DNA of 64,000 nt from Vibrio syngnathi (GTDB lineage: Bacteria; Pseudomonadota; Gammaproteobacteria; Enterobacterales; Vibrionaceae). Below the pieces are notes generated by a model, which did not search any database, had not been told where the DNA came from, and saw only the letters and a list, made by a program, of their open reading frames with translations. Below, piece by piece: positions 8,562 through 16,568 of the stretch. The DNA is taken from assembly GCF_002119525.1 (NCBI RefSeq), contig NZ_CP017917.1:682001-746000 (forward strand), read 5' to 3'. The position numbers were made by a program, and so were the translations under genes. Positions within the stretch are counted from its first letter, which is position 1, and each line of letters starts with the position of its first letter.

Positions 8562-9142
8562 TCGCCAACTCAGAGCGAAATTCGAGTAAACGACACAACA
8601 AATGCATGATGTCACGACGTGATTTTTTACTCTATTCCGGCGCGGCTACTGCCGTATCTATGGTTCCTCTTACCTTATTTGCAGGGATGGATTCTGAAAC
8701 TCAGGTTGAAGGCCGTATTGTTGGTTACCCGCGTAAGAAAATCGCAAAGTTAAGTCAACTCAGTAACCACACTCCGGTTCACTTTCAATATCCAGATGAG
8801 GGGAAAAACTCCATTGCGATGCTGGTTAAATCCGACATTGAATGTGGCGGTGGGATAGGGTTACAGCGCGATATTGTGGCGTACTCGATGACGTGTACTC
8901 ATCAAGGTGGACCTTTAACTGGAGCTTATAAAGCAAAAGGAGAGCATCGCATTGTCGGGCAGTGTCCATTCCACCTGTCTACATTTGATTTGCGTCGCCA
9001 TGGCATTATGGTGTCTGGTCAAGCCTTTGAAAGCTTACCTCAAGTACTGCTCGAGCTCGAAGGTGACGATATCTATGCGGTTGGCGTCATGGGATTGATC
9101 TTTGGTCGCGTGGAAAACCTGATTGATGTGGAGGGAAGTTAG
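8558..9142 (+). CDS. idrB: Rieske [2Fe-2S] subunit, AioB/IdrB family, Tat-exported
   Basis: 194 residues. A twin-arginine signal (SRRDFL, residues 19-24, then a hydrophobic stretch) directs folded export; the large subunit has no signal of its own and presumably travels with it. Rieske ligands are visible as C113-T-H115 and C136-PF-H139. The extra cysteines that form the usual Rieske disulfide are absent (CTHQGG and CPFH), as in some arsenite oxidase small subunits, which would affect redox potential. It passes electrons between the molybdenum subunit and periplasmic carriers. ATGA overlap with the upstream peroxidase gene, and the large subunit follows directly at 9143. Automatic annotation may call it arsenite oxidase small subunit; the two peroxidase neighbours favour IdrB. 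Confidence 0.75.
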   Translation: MIANSERNSSKRHNKCMMSRRDFLLYSGAATAVSMVPLTLFAGMDSETQVEGRIVGYPRKKIAKLSQLSNHTPVHFQYPDEGKNSIAMLVKSDIECGGGIGLQRDIVAYSMTCTHQGGPLTGAYKAKGEHRIVGQCPFHLSTFDLRRHGIMVSGQAFESLPQVLLELEGDDIYAVGVMGLIFGRVENLIDVEGS

Positions 9143-11905
9143 ATGACTCAACTTTCTTTAGCCGATAAATCGGCTTTAAACGATAAATCTGCCTTAAACG
9201 AACAGCCGGCTGTAAACAGCCAGTATCTGCAACCGACCAACACATTACTGCCACCTGCTAGCGCGGAAGTCATCACTACAGCGTGTGACTATTGTATTGT
9301 TGCGTGTGGTTATAAGGTTTATCGCTGGCCTGTGAATAGCCCTTCAGGTGGGCCAGCTGCAAGTGAAAATGCGTTTGGTGTCAATTTCCCGGCTCATGCT
9401 CTGCAAGCTTGGGTTTCGCCACAGCAACATAATATTGTTTCTCATAATGGCAAACCACACCATGTGGTTGTAGTGGCAGACAAAGACATACAGGTCGTCA
9501 ATAAAGGCGGTGATTCTTCGGTTCGTGGTGGACTGCTCGCAAGAAAGCTTTATAACCCAGAAACACCAACCAAAGATAGATTGAAGCAACCACTCGTTCG
9601 AATTAACGGTCAGTTACAACCTGTAGAATGGGATTTTGCGTTGGATATAGCAGCCCAAGTCGGCCGTCATGTGATTGATACGCACGGTTCAAACAGTTAC
9701 TGCGTAAAAACCTATTCCTATCAGTATATTGAAAACACCTATGCGATAACAAAGTATGCATTGCGTCATGTCAATACCGCGAATTTTTCGTTTCATGATA
9801 CGCCGTCAGATGTGACTGCAACCCCAGGGTTTCGAGATGCGGGTTTTGATAATTTTGCCCCAAGTTATGATGATTGGGGCGCGGCAGATACTTTGATGAT
9901 CTGCGGAACGGATCCGTATGAGACCAAAACCATCATCTTTACACAGTTTATTATGCCTGCGGTTCATCGTGGGATGAAAACCGTGATTTTGAATCCTCGT
10001 GAAACCGCAGGAATAGCGTGGCTTAAAGCTCAAGGTGGATTACACCTCGATATTAATCCCGGCAGCGATAATCTTGTGATTGGCGCAATTACGCGGGTGA
10101 TCTTAGAGCAAGGCTGGCAAGACAATGAGTGGATTGAAAACTGGGTCAATAATAAATGGGAATCGAGCTCAGGTTTTGGTCAGGGTACTCGTAATACGCC
10201 ATGGCAATGGAGAACCACTTGGGGCAAATTCCAAACGAATGGCTTTGATGATTATAAGCAATGGAATTTGGAGCAGAAAGAGTACGCACCTGAGTATGCC
10301 GCATCGATCGCGGGTATTGATGTGGAGAAGATCCACAAAGCCGCTGAGATGTTGGCAATGCCAGTCAACGGTCAACGAGTTAAAGCCTCAATTGGTATCG
10401 AGAAGGGCTTTTATTGGTCGAATAATACCGGCAATACCAACGCCATTGCCTCTCTTGCAACGATAATCGGTACTGGTGGCCGAGAAGGGCGTGTGATTGG
10501 TCGATTTGGTGGGCATCAACGTGGTGGACTAGCCGGTGGCAAACTACCAAGGAATAAGTCACCTGAAAAAGTAGCAGGTAGGCGCAGGCGCTCAATAGAC
10601 ACCGATAGATATCTCTATTCCGGGCATACCCGTATGGCCCATGTCATTGGTACAACATGGATTCAAGCTATGTGTAGCAGCTATGGGTTGAAAGAGAAAT
10701 TTACTGACTTAACGACACGTAATCCTCACCAAGCTACGCGACGTGATAAACAGCACATTATAGATACACTCAAAAAGCGTGCAGATTCCGGTGGAATGGT
10801 TGTCATCAATCAAGATATTTATTTACGCGATCCTATTGGTAAACAATTCGCTGATATCATCTTTCCGGCCGCGACTTGGGGGGAAGAGGATTTCATGCGC
10901 GCTAATGGTGAGCGTCGTCTACGTCTTTACCAAAAGTTCGCTGATGCGCCGGGTCAGGCTAAGCCGGACTGGTGGATTGTTGCTCAAATGGCTTCGCGAA
11001 TGGGGTACGACGGGTTTGATTGGCAAAACTCAAATGACGTAGCTGAAGAGTCATCACGATTTAGCCGTGGTAGCCGTAAAGATTTCAATATGATTAAAGT
11101 CGCAGCACATGCTGAAGGTAAAACGCTTCATCAAAAGCTCGCTGAATTTGGTACTGAAGGGATCCAAGGGCCTGTTTTTTATAACTATGATACCAAAAAG
11201 CTGATTGGCACTAAGCGCCTACATGACACTGAAATGAGTTGGGATGATCTGGTCGATAAAGGGCTGCAAGATGGCCCTCAAGGCGCCAATATTATGCGCA
11301 AACAGCTCACTCAATTTAATAGTCAGACGGGGAAGGTCAATCTTCAAAAACATCCTTGGGATCTGTTTAGTGATTTTCATCGTTGGCTTACCCCAAAAAA
11401 GGACGAGTTATGGTTTTCGAATGGTCGTATTAACGAAATTTGGCAGTCAGGGTTTGATGATACCGAGCGCAGGCCTTACATCACTCATCGCTGGCCTGAA
11501 AACTGGATTGAAGTTCACCCAGAAGATGCGGAAAAGCGGGGCATAGAAGCCGGAGATGAAGTGCTTGTGTACTCGGAGCGGGTGGCCAATTTTAAAGATA
11601 CGATTCTGGGTGTCGAGTCGGACGATTTTCAGTTTAGTAACCTAATGAAAAATGGTCACATTCAACTGGATTACGCGGAGATTAAAGCCGTTGCGATTGT
11701 CACCTCAGCCACGAAAAAAGGTGTGTTGTATTGCAATATGATGGACATGAAGAACCCAGCGAATGCTTTAACAACAAGGGTAGTTGACCAAATCAGTGGT
11801 AACTACAACTACAAAATGGGCGTCGCCAAAATAAAGAAAATTGGTGAATCAAAATATAAGCGTGAGTTTGAAGGGTTCTCCTTTGCACCACGTAACATTG
11901 TGTAA
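9143..11905 (+). CDS. idrA: Molybdopterin oxidoreductase large subunit, AioA/IdrA family (probable iodate reductase)
   Basis: 920 residues, DMSO-reductase superfamily. The N-terminal iron-sulfur motif C48-x2-C51-x3-C55 followed by GYKVYRWPV is the hallmark of the arsenite-oxidase-like branch ([3Fe-4S] plus bis-MGD molybdenum). No signal peptide, consistent with co-export with the Tat-tagged Rieske subunit. Downstream, R454-FGG-H458 matches the RxGGH segment of AioA, but the segment SDVTATPGF seems to have Thr where AioA carries a substrate-binding His. Combined with two adjacent di-haem peroxidases, this fits dissimilatory iodate reductase IdrA better than arsenite oxidase. The N-terminus has a small degenerate repeat (KSALNDKSALNE). 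A CopD-like gene follows after 9 bases. Substrate assignment is inference. Confidence 0.75.
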   Translation: MTQLSLADKSALNDKSALNEQPAVNSQYLQPTNTLLPPASAEVITTACDYCIVACGYKVYRWPVNSPSGGPAASENAFGVNFPAHALQAWVSPQQHNIVSHNGKPHHVVVVADKDIQVVNKGGDSSVRGGLLARKLYNPETPTKDRLKQPLVRINGQLQPVEWDFALDIAAQVGRHVIDTHGSNSYCVKTYSYQYIENTYAITKYALRHVNTANFSFHDTPSDVTATPGFRDAGFDNFAPSYDDWGAADTLMICGTDPYETKTIIFTQFIMPAVHRGMKTVILNPRETAGIAWLKAQGGLHLDINPGSDNLVIGAITRVILEQGWQDNEWIENWVNNKWESSSGFGQGTRNTPWQWRTTWGKFQTNGFDDYKQWNLEQKEYAPEYAASIAGIDVEKIHKAAEMLAMPVNGQRVKASIGIEKGFYWSNNTGNTNAIASLATIIGTGGREGRVIGRFGGHQRGGLAGGKLPRNKSPEKVAGRRRRSIDTDRYLYSGHTRMAHVIGTTWIQAMCSSYGLKEKFTDLTTRNPHQATRRDKQHIIDTLKKRADSGGMVVINQDIYLRDPIGKQFADIIFPAATWGEEDFMRANGERRLRLYQKFADAPGQAKPDWWIVAQMASRMGYDGFDWQNSNDVAEESSRFSRGSRKDFNMIKVAAHAEGKTLHQKLAEFGTEGIQGPVFYNYDTKKLIGTKRLHDTEMSWDDLVDKGLQDGPQGANIMRKQLTQFNSQTGKVNLQKHPWDLFSDFHRWLTPKKDELWFSNGRINEIWQSGFDDTERRPYITHRWPENWIEVHPEDAEKRGIEAGDEVLVYSERVANFKDTILGVESDDFQFSNLMKNGHIQLDYAEIKAVAIVTSATKKGVLYCNMMDMKNPANALTTRVVDQISGNYNYKMGVAKIKKIGESKYKREFEGFSFAPRNIV

Positions 11906-11914
11906 GGGAAGTTT

Positions 11915-12358
11915 ATGTTTGGCGTATTATTGGTTTTGCATGTATTGGCTGCCACCATTTGGACGGGAGGGCACATTATTCTCAGCGTCGTTATCCTTCC
12001 TAAAGTCTTGAAACACCGTTCTCCAGAAATGTTATTGGAATTCGAGCAAGGGTACGAAAAAGTGGGAATGCCTGCTTTGGTGATTCAAGTGGTGACCGGG
12101 TTGATGCTCGCTTATCATATGTTGCCGGACGTTAGCTTATGGTTTGATATGTCGATTCCATTGGCTCATGGCATTGCTGCTAAGTTGACGTTGCTGTCTC
12201 TGACGGTATTGCTAGCCCTAGACGCACGCTTTCGTGTGATTCCAAATCTATCGAAGGACAACTTGGTTGATATGGCACTGCACATTGTTCCTGTGACTAT
12301 TATTTCAATTTTGTTTGTGGTTGTCGGAGTTTCATTCAGAACGGGGTGGCTAGTTTGA
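11915..12358 (+). CDS. CopD-like four-helix membrane protein
   Basis: 147 residues with four hydrophobic segments (about 1-24, 50-70, 80-105, 120-145). The start MFGVLLVLHVLAATIWTGGH carries the HxxAATxWxGGH pattern of CopD-family inner-membrane proteins, whose histidines may bind copper or haem. It starts 9 bases after the large-subunit stop with GGGA as ribosome site, so it is the last gene of the Idr-like operon. It could link the periplasmic enzyme to the membrane quinone pool or handle copper for the cupredoxin encoded opposite; neither is shown by sequence. Confidence 0.75.
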   Translation: MFGVLLVLHVLAATIWTGGHIILSVVILPKVLKHRSPEMLLEFEQGYEKVGMPALVIQVVTGLMLAYHMLPDVSLWFDMSIPLAHGIAAKLTLLSLTVLLALDARFRVIPNLSKDNLVDMALHIVPVTIISILFVVVGVSFRTGWLV

Positions 12359-12404
12359 TATGTTTGTACGTTTAGTGCGGAACATTTGACCATGTCTAAG
12401 TAGA

Positions 12405-12443
12405 TAACAATAAACAGCGCTAATTCGGCGCTGTTTATTGTTA
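12405..12443. terminator. Bidirectional terminator between CopD-like and pseudoazurin genes
   Basis: A perfect 16-bp inverted repeat (TAACAATAAACAGCGC and its complement) around a 7-base loop. It lies between convergent genes; the AT-rich outer stem gives U-rich ends in both directions. Confidence 0.75.
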
Positions 12444-12524
12444 CTGACTCCCGAAAACCGTTTTCAGACAGGCATTCCTATCACACATCAACAGAGAGCT
12501 GATGCTTCAAGACAGGGACAAAGG

Positions 12525-12989
12525 TTATTGAATTTTTTGCTCTGCTTGATCGAGCAAGCCTTGCATCTTTTTCTGAGCTCTGCGACTTACACGTTTTTTG
12601 GCCGCATTGCGAGCTTCCTCTAAGTTAACACTGGGATCACCGACAACCACAAGTGCCACCATTCCGTGTCGGTGGTGCACTTTACATTTGATTCCGTACA
12701 CACCTGGCTTATCAAAAGTGACTTCCTGAGCGTTTGAACCGGATATCATAAGAGGCTTTGCGCCATCAGGAAGCATCCCTTGAATGCTATGGGCAGTATG
12801 AGAGCCAACAGTCCCTTTAAAAAGCACCTTATCCCCAGGTTCGATTTCTACGTAATCAGGAATGAATTGATACATCTTGTCGATGTTTTCAGAATTCATG
12901 TCCATCACTTGTTTGATGACTTTTGTTTCGGCAAACGCAGGAGCTGCAATAATAGATAGGATTAGTAAAAGTACGCGCATCGTATTCAC
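12525..12989 (-). CDS. Pseudoazurin-like blue copper protein
   Basis: 154 residues with a signal peptide (1-20, cleavage after AFA), so periplasmic. Type-1 copper ligands are His67 (in TAHSIQG), Cys102, His105 and Met110 in KCKVHHRHGM, with the same spacing as pseudoazurin. A charged helical C-terminal extension (about 120-154) is longer than in classical pseudoazurin. It carries single electrons between periplasmic redox enzymes. The gene converges on the Idr-like operon and is 559 bases from nirB. Arsenite-oxidase-family enzymes can exchange electrons with azurin-type proteins, so it is a reasonable redox partner; that link is inferred from position only. Confidence 0.85.
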   Translation of the reverse strand: MNTMRVLLLILSIIAAPAFAETKVIKQVMDMNSENIDKMYQFIPDYVEIEPGDKVLFKGTVGSHTAHSIQGMLPDGAKPLMISGSNAQEVTFDKPGVYGIKCKVHHRHGMVALVVVGDPSVNLEEARNAAKKRVSRRAQKKMQGLLDQAEQKIQ

Positions 12990-13083
12990 TCTCTTAAATA
13001 AGAATTATTTTCAATGATGCTAATTTATTCAGAGTTTGGTTGGAAGTTGATTTTTACATCACGCATATCAATCAAAAGGGTTC

Positions 13084-13097
13084 TTGTGTTAGATCAA
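13084..13097 (-). promoter_or_regulatory. Possible FNR-type site upstream of pseudoazurin
   Basis: TTGTG-TTAG-ATCAA has one perfect FNR half-site and one with two mismatches. It lies about 100 bases upstream of the pseudoazurin start. Low information content; a CRP-like reading is also possible. Confidence 0.35.
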
Positions 13098-13275
13098 GCA
13101 AACTAACCGATGACCAAAGCTATAAACGGAGTTGATCTCGGCATTAAAAGGGCGAAAAGCTTTGTTTACATTCCGAATAGGTAGGAGTGGTTTTCACAAT
13201 TACACATAGTTTTTCACGCAAACGGTGTTCTACATGTATTTATAGGCATCTATATATATTTATAAGAACCCAAAT

Positions 13276-13294
13276 GAAAATGATTGTCATTTAC
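13276..13294. promoter_or_regulatory. Fur-box-like palindrome
   Basis: GAAAATGATTGTCATTTAC agrees with the 19-bp Fur consensus at about 14 positions and sits in a wider palindrome AAATGA...TCATTT. It could act on either divergent gene. Confidence 0.45.
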
Positions 13295-13437
13295 TTACGT
13301 TATTGGTAACCTATTGTGAAACTTTACAACATCCCGCTAAATGCACTAAAGTGTATATAAAACCCCGCTAGACCCTATCTAAACTGTGGTTATTCGTTTG
13401 CTTTGCTCGATAATTAAGCATATCTACCTCTTTTGTT

Positions 13438-13454
13438 CTACCCCTTTAGGGTAG
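13438..13454 (+). promoter_or_regulatory. NarP/NarL-like palindrome upstream of nirB
   Basis: CTACCCCTTTAGGGTAG is an inverted repeat containing a TACCCCT heptamer, close to the 7-2-7 arrangement bound by Nar response regulators (one base short in the right half). Its centre is about 28 bases upstream of the FNR-like site, as in the E. coli nirB promoter. Confidence 0.6.
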
Positions 13455-13467
13455 TTTGTTTTCGTAA

Positions 13468-13481
13468 TTGATTTACATCAT
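13468..13481 (+). promoter_or_regulatory. FNR-like site of the nirB promoter
   Basis: TTGAT-TTAC-ATCAT differs from the FNR consensus by one base. If it is at -41.5, transcription starts near 13516, with CATTAT at 13504-13509 as a correctly placed -10. Confidence 0.7.
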
Positions 13482-13547
13482 ATTTTCATTTTCTTTCATA
13501 ATTCATTATTCGCTCAGTTAAGAAATATATAACCTTCAGGAATTCTT

Positions 13548-16106
13548 ATGAGCAAGATGAAGCTAGTCGTAATCGGTAACGGGATGGTCGGTCATCGCTA
13601 TATCGAAGATTTAGTCGAGAAGACAGATGTTGCAAACATGGACATCACGGTGTTCTGTGAAGAACCACGTGTTGCGTATGACCGTGTGCACCTTTCTTCT
13701 TACTTTTCACACCACACTGCAGATGAACTTTCTTTAGTAAAAGAAGGCTTCTACGAGAAACACGGCATCAACATGCTGATCGGTGAACGTGCTATCAACG
13801 TTAACCGTGAAAAGAAAACAGTTTACTCAAGCACGGGTCGCGAAATTCAATACGACAAACTTGTTCTTGCTACTGGTTCTTTCCCGTTTGTTCCGCCAAT
13901 CAAAGGCCACGAAGGTAAAGACTGTTTTGTTTACCGCACAATCGAAGATTTGAAAGCGATTGAAGCAACTGCTAAGAATTCTAAATCTGGTGTTGTAGTC
14001 GGTGGTGGTTTACTTGGTCTTGAAGCGGCTGGTGCATTGAAAGCATTAGGTGTGACGACTCACGTTGTAGAGTTTGCTCCCAAGCTTATGGCAGAGCAGC
14101 TTGATCTTGCTGGTGGTAATCAACTTCGTCAAAAAATCGAACGTATGGGCGTAAACGTTCATACAAGTAAGAACACGCTTGAAATTGCTCCTGAAGGCAC
14201 TGAAGCTCGTAACGTAATGCGTTTTGCAGACGGTACAGAGCTAGAAACTGATTTCATCGTATTCTCTGCTGGTATTCGCCCACAAGACAAACTTGCTCGT
14301 CAAATGGGCCTAGGTATTGCGCCTCGCGGTGGTATCGAGATTAACGATCACTGTCAAACGACAGACAAAGATATCTACGCTATCGGTGAGTGTGCATCTT
14401 GGAACCAAACGTTCTATGGTCTAGTGGCTCCTGGTTACAAAATGGCGACCGTTGCGGTTGACCACGTTGTTGGTAACGAAAGCACATTTGAAGGTGCAGA
14501 CATGTCTGCGAAGCTTAAGCTTCTTGGCGTGAAAGTAGGTTCTATCGGTGATGCTAACGGCCGCACTCCAGGTTGTAAGAGCTACGTTTACCAAAACGAA
14601 GAACAAGAAATTTACAAGCGACTAATCGTTTCTGAAGACAACAAGAAGCTGCTTGGCGCGGTAATGGTCGGTGATACGTCTGACTATGGTGATCTTCTTC
14701 AGTTAATGCTGAATGAAATCGACCTGCCAGAGCATCCAGATGCATTGATTCTTCCTGCTCACGCGGGTGCTGAAAAGCCAACACTTGGCGCTGACTCATT
14801 ACCGGAAACTGCCGTTATCTGTTCTTGTTTCGACGTAACCAAAGGCAAGATCGCTCAAGCGGTCGCTGAAGGTCACCATACCATTGGTGATATCAAAGCA
14901 GTCACTGGCGCAGGTACAGGTTGTGGTGGTTGTATTCCACTTGTAACTTCTGTGCTAAACGCTGAACTTGCAAAAGCGGGTGTAGAAGTGAAGAACGACG
15001 TATGTGAGCACTTTGCTTACTCTCGCCAAGAGCTTTTCCACTTGATTCGTATCGAAGAAATCAAAACATTCGATGAGTTACTAGAGAAATACGGTAAAGG
15101 CTACGGCTGTGAAGTATGTAAGCCTCTAGCGGGTTCTATTCTTGCTTCTTGCTGGGGTGAGCACATCCTTAAGCCTGAGCTAGTGAAACTGCATGATACC
15201 AACGATAACTTCCTAGGTAACATCCAAAAAGACGGTACTTACTCTGTTATCCCTCGTATGGCAGGTGGTGAAGTAACGCCTCAAGCACTAAGCGTTCTGG
15301 CGGATGTAGCGGCTGAATACAACCTGTACACCAAGATCACAGGTGCACAGCGTATCGGTCTATTCGGTGCTCAAAAAGATGACTTACCAGCAATCTGGAA
15401 GAAGTTAGTTGCTGCGGGCTACGAAACAGGTCAAGCGTACGCGAAGGCGCTACGTATGGCTAAGACATGTGTCGGTTCAACTTGGTGTCGTTACGGCGTT
15501 CAAGATTCAGTTGGCCTAGGTGTGATGATCGAGAACCGTTACAAAGGCATCCGTACTCCTCATAAGATGAAGTTTGGTGTGTCTGGCTGTACTCGTGAGT
15601 GTGCTGAAGCTCAAGGTAAAGATTTAGGTATTATCGCGACTGACGCAGGTTGGAACATGTACGTATGTGGTAACGGTGGTATGAAACCTCGTCACGCAGA
15701 CTTACTGGCAAGCGACCTAGACCAAGAAACGCTGATCAAATACATCGACCGTTTCATGATGTTCTACATCCGCACGGCTGCGCCACTACAACGTACTTCG
15801 GTATGGATGGACAACCTAGAAGGCGGTGTCGATTACCTACGTGAAGTGATTGTAGACAACAAGCTTGGCATCAATGACCAACTTGAAGCGGACGTAGCTG
15901 GCCTTGTGGGTAACTTTGCTTGTGAGTGGACTGACACTATCAACGACGAAGCTCAACTTAAGCGCTTCTCACACTTCATCAATGCTGATGACCGTGATGA
16001 AAACGTTGTGTTTGTTGACGATGGCCGTGAACAACACCGCCCAGCAACATTCACAGAAAAACACCCAGAAGCGAAGGGCGACATCCTTCACGTTGAACTG
16101 GTTTAA
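13548..16106 (+). CDS. nirB: NADH-dependent nitrite reductase large subunit
   Basis: 852 residues, full length for NirB. Cytoplasmic enzyme reducing nitrite to ammonium with NADH. The N-terminal FAD/NAD(P)H oxidoreductase half has the GNGMVGHR nucleotide-binding start and a second glycine-rich motif (VVVGGGLLGLEAAGALKALG). A middle BFD-like [2Fe-2S] region has CSC and CGGC near 425-465. The C-terminal siroheme/[4Fe-4S] domain has CVGSTWC and CTREC cysteines. Start ATG with AGGAAT upstream. First gene of nirBDC-cobA, behind FNR-like and Nar-like sites, so induction without oxygen in the presence of nitrate or nitrite is expected. This copy is intact. Confidence 0.97.
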   Translation: MSKMKLVVIGNGMVGHRYIEDLVEKTDVANMDITVFCEEPRVAYDRVHLSSYFSHHTADELSLVKEGFYEKHGINMLIGERAINVNREKKTVYSSTGREIQYDKLVLATGSFPFVPPIKGHEGKDCFVYRTIEDLKAIEATAKNSKSGVVVGGGLLGLEAAGALKALGVTTHVVEFAPKLMAEQLDLAGGNQLRQKIERMGVNVHTSKNTLEIAPEGTEARNVMRFADGTELETDFIVFSAGIRPQDKLARQMGLGIAPRGGIEINDHCQTTDKDIYAIGECASWNQTFYGLVAPGYKMATVAVDHVVGNESTFEGADMSAKLKLLGVKVGSIGDANGRTPGCKSYVYQNEEQEIYKRLIVSEDNKKLLGAVMVGDTSDYGDLLQLMLNEIDLPEHPDALILPAHAGAEKPTLGADSLPETAVICSCFDVTKGKIAQAVAEGHHTIGDIKAVTGAGTGCGGCIPLVTSVLNAELAKAGVEVKNDVCEHFAYSRQELFHLIRIEEIKTFDELLEKYGKGYGCEVCKPLAGSILASCWGEHILKPELVKLHDTNDNFLGNIQKDGTYSVIPRMAGGEVTPQALSVLADVAAEYNLYTKITGAQRIGLFGAQKDDLPAIWKKLVAAGYETGQAYAKALRMAKTCVGSTWCRYGVQDSVGLGVMIENRYKGIRTPHKMKFGVSGCTRECAEAQGKDLGIIATDAGWNMYVCGNGGMKPRHADLLASDLDQETLIKYIDRFMMFYIRTAAPLQRTSVWMDNLEGGVDYLREVIVDNKLGINDQLEADVAGLVGNFACEWTDTINDEAQLKRFSHFINADDRDENVVFVDDGREQHRPATFTEKHPEAKGDILHVELV

Positions 16107-16121
16107 TTGGGAGACGACATC

Positions 16122-16445
16122 ATGGCATTTACCAAAGTTTGTAAGATCGAAGACATTATTCCAGGTACCGGTGTTTGTGCGTTGGTTGGTGGTGAGCAAG
16201 TTGCTATTTTCCGCCCAACTAAAGCCGAAGAAGTGTTCGCTATTAGTAACACTGACCCGTTTTTTCAATCAAACGTTTTATCTCGCGGTTTAACGGTTGA
16301 GCACAAAGGTGAGCTTTGGGTGGCAAGCCCACTTAAGAAGCAACGCTTTAACCTAGCAACAGGTGTGTGCATGGAAGACGAGAGCTTCAGTGTAAAAGCG
16401 TATAAAGCTCGCGTTACTAAAGGTGCTGTAGAAGTTTCAGCTTAA
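16122..16445 (+). CDS. nirD: Nitrite reductase small subunit
   Basis: 107 residues from ATG 16122. This start is preferred over an in-frame TTG at 16107 because GGGAGA lies about 7 bases upstream and the protein then begins MAFTKVCKIEDI like other NirD proteins. Rieske-like fold; the canonical Rieske ligands are missing, as is normal for NirD. It partners NirB. The gene follows nirB by 15 bases. Confidence 0.93.
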   Translation: MAFTKVCKIEDIIPGTGVCALVGGEQVAIFRPTKAEEVFAISNTDPFFQSNVLSRGLTVEHKGELWVASPLKKQRFNLATGVCMEDESFSVKAYKARVTKGAVEVSA

Positions 16446-16476
16446 CGGTTTGCTTAAAAAGATCTGATAGATCAAG

Positions 16477-16522
16477 GGTTCTAGTTATCGACATTGCCTT
16501 AATTCGGCAACTAGAACCTTTT
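16477..16522 (+). terminator. Hairpin between nirD and nirC
   Basis: Outer stem GGTTCTAGTT (16477-16486) with AACTAGAACC (16509-16518), an alternative inner stem TTGCC/GGCAA, then CTTTTCC. Probably an attenuator or processing hairpin rather than a full stop, because nirC follows in the same direction. Confidence 0.5.
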
Positions 16523-16568
16523 CCTATCCGATTTCAACTTTTAATTTTAACTTTTTAAGGACAATCTT

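Larger units (their letters stand above)
12990..13547. other. Divergent regulatory region between pseudoazurin and nirB
   Basis: 558 bases without a gene. It holds an FNR/CRP-like site at 13084-13097, a Fur-box-like palindrome at 13276-13294, a Nar-like palindrome at 13438-13454 and an FNR-like site at 13468-13481, all listed separately. Confidence 0.7.

Noticed and set aside
9143..11905. Simple annotation as arsenite oxidase
   Set aside because: Family membership is clear, but the paired di-haem peroxidases and the apparent loss of a substrate His favour the iodate reductase branch; no ars genes are nearby.
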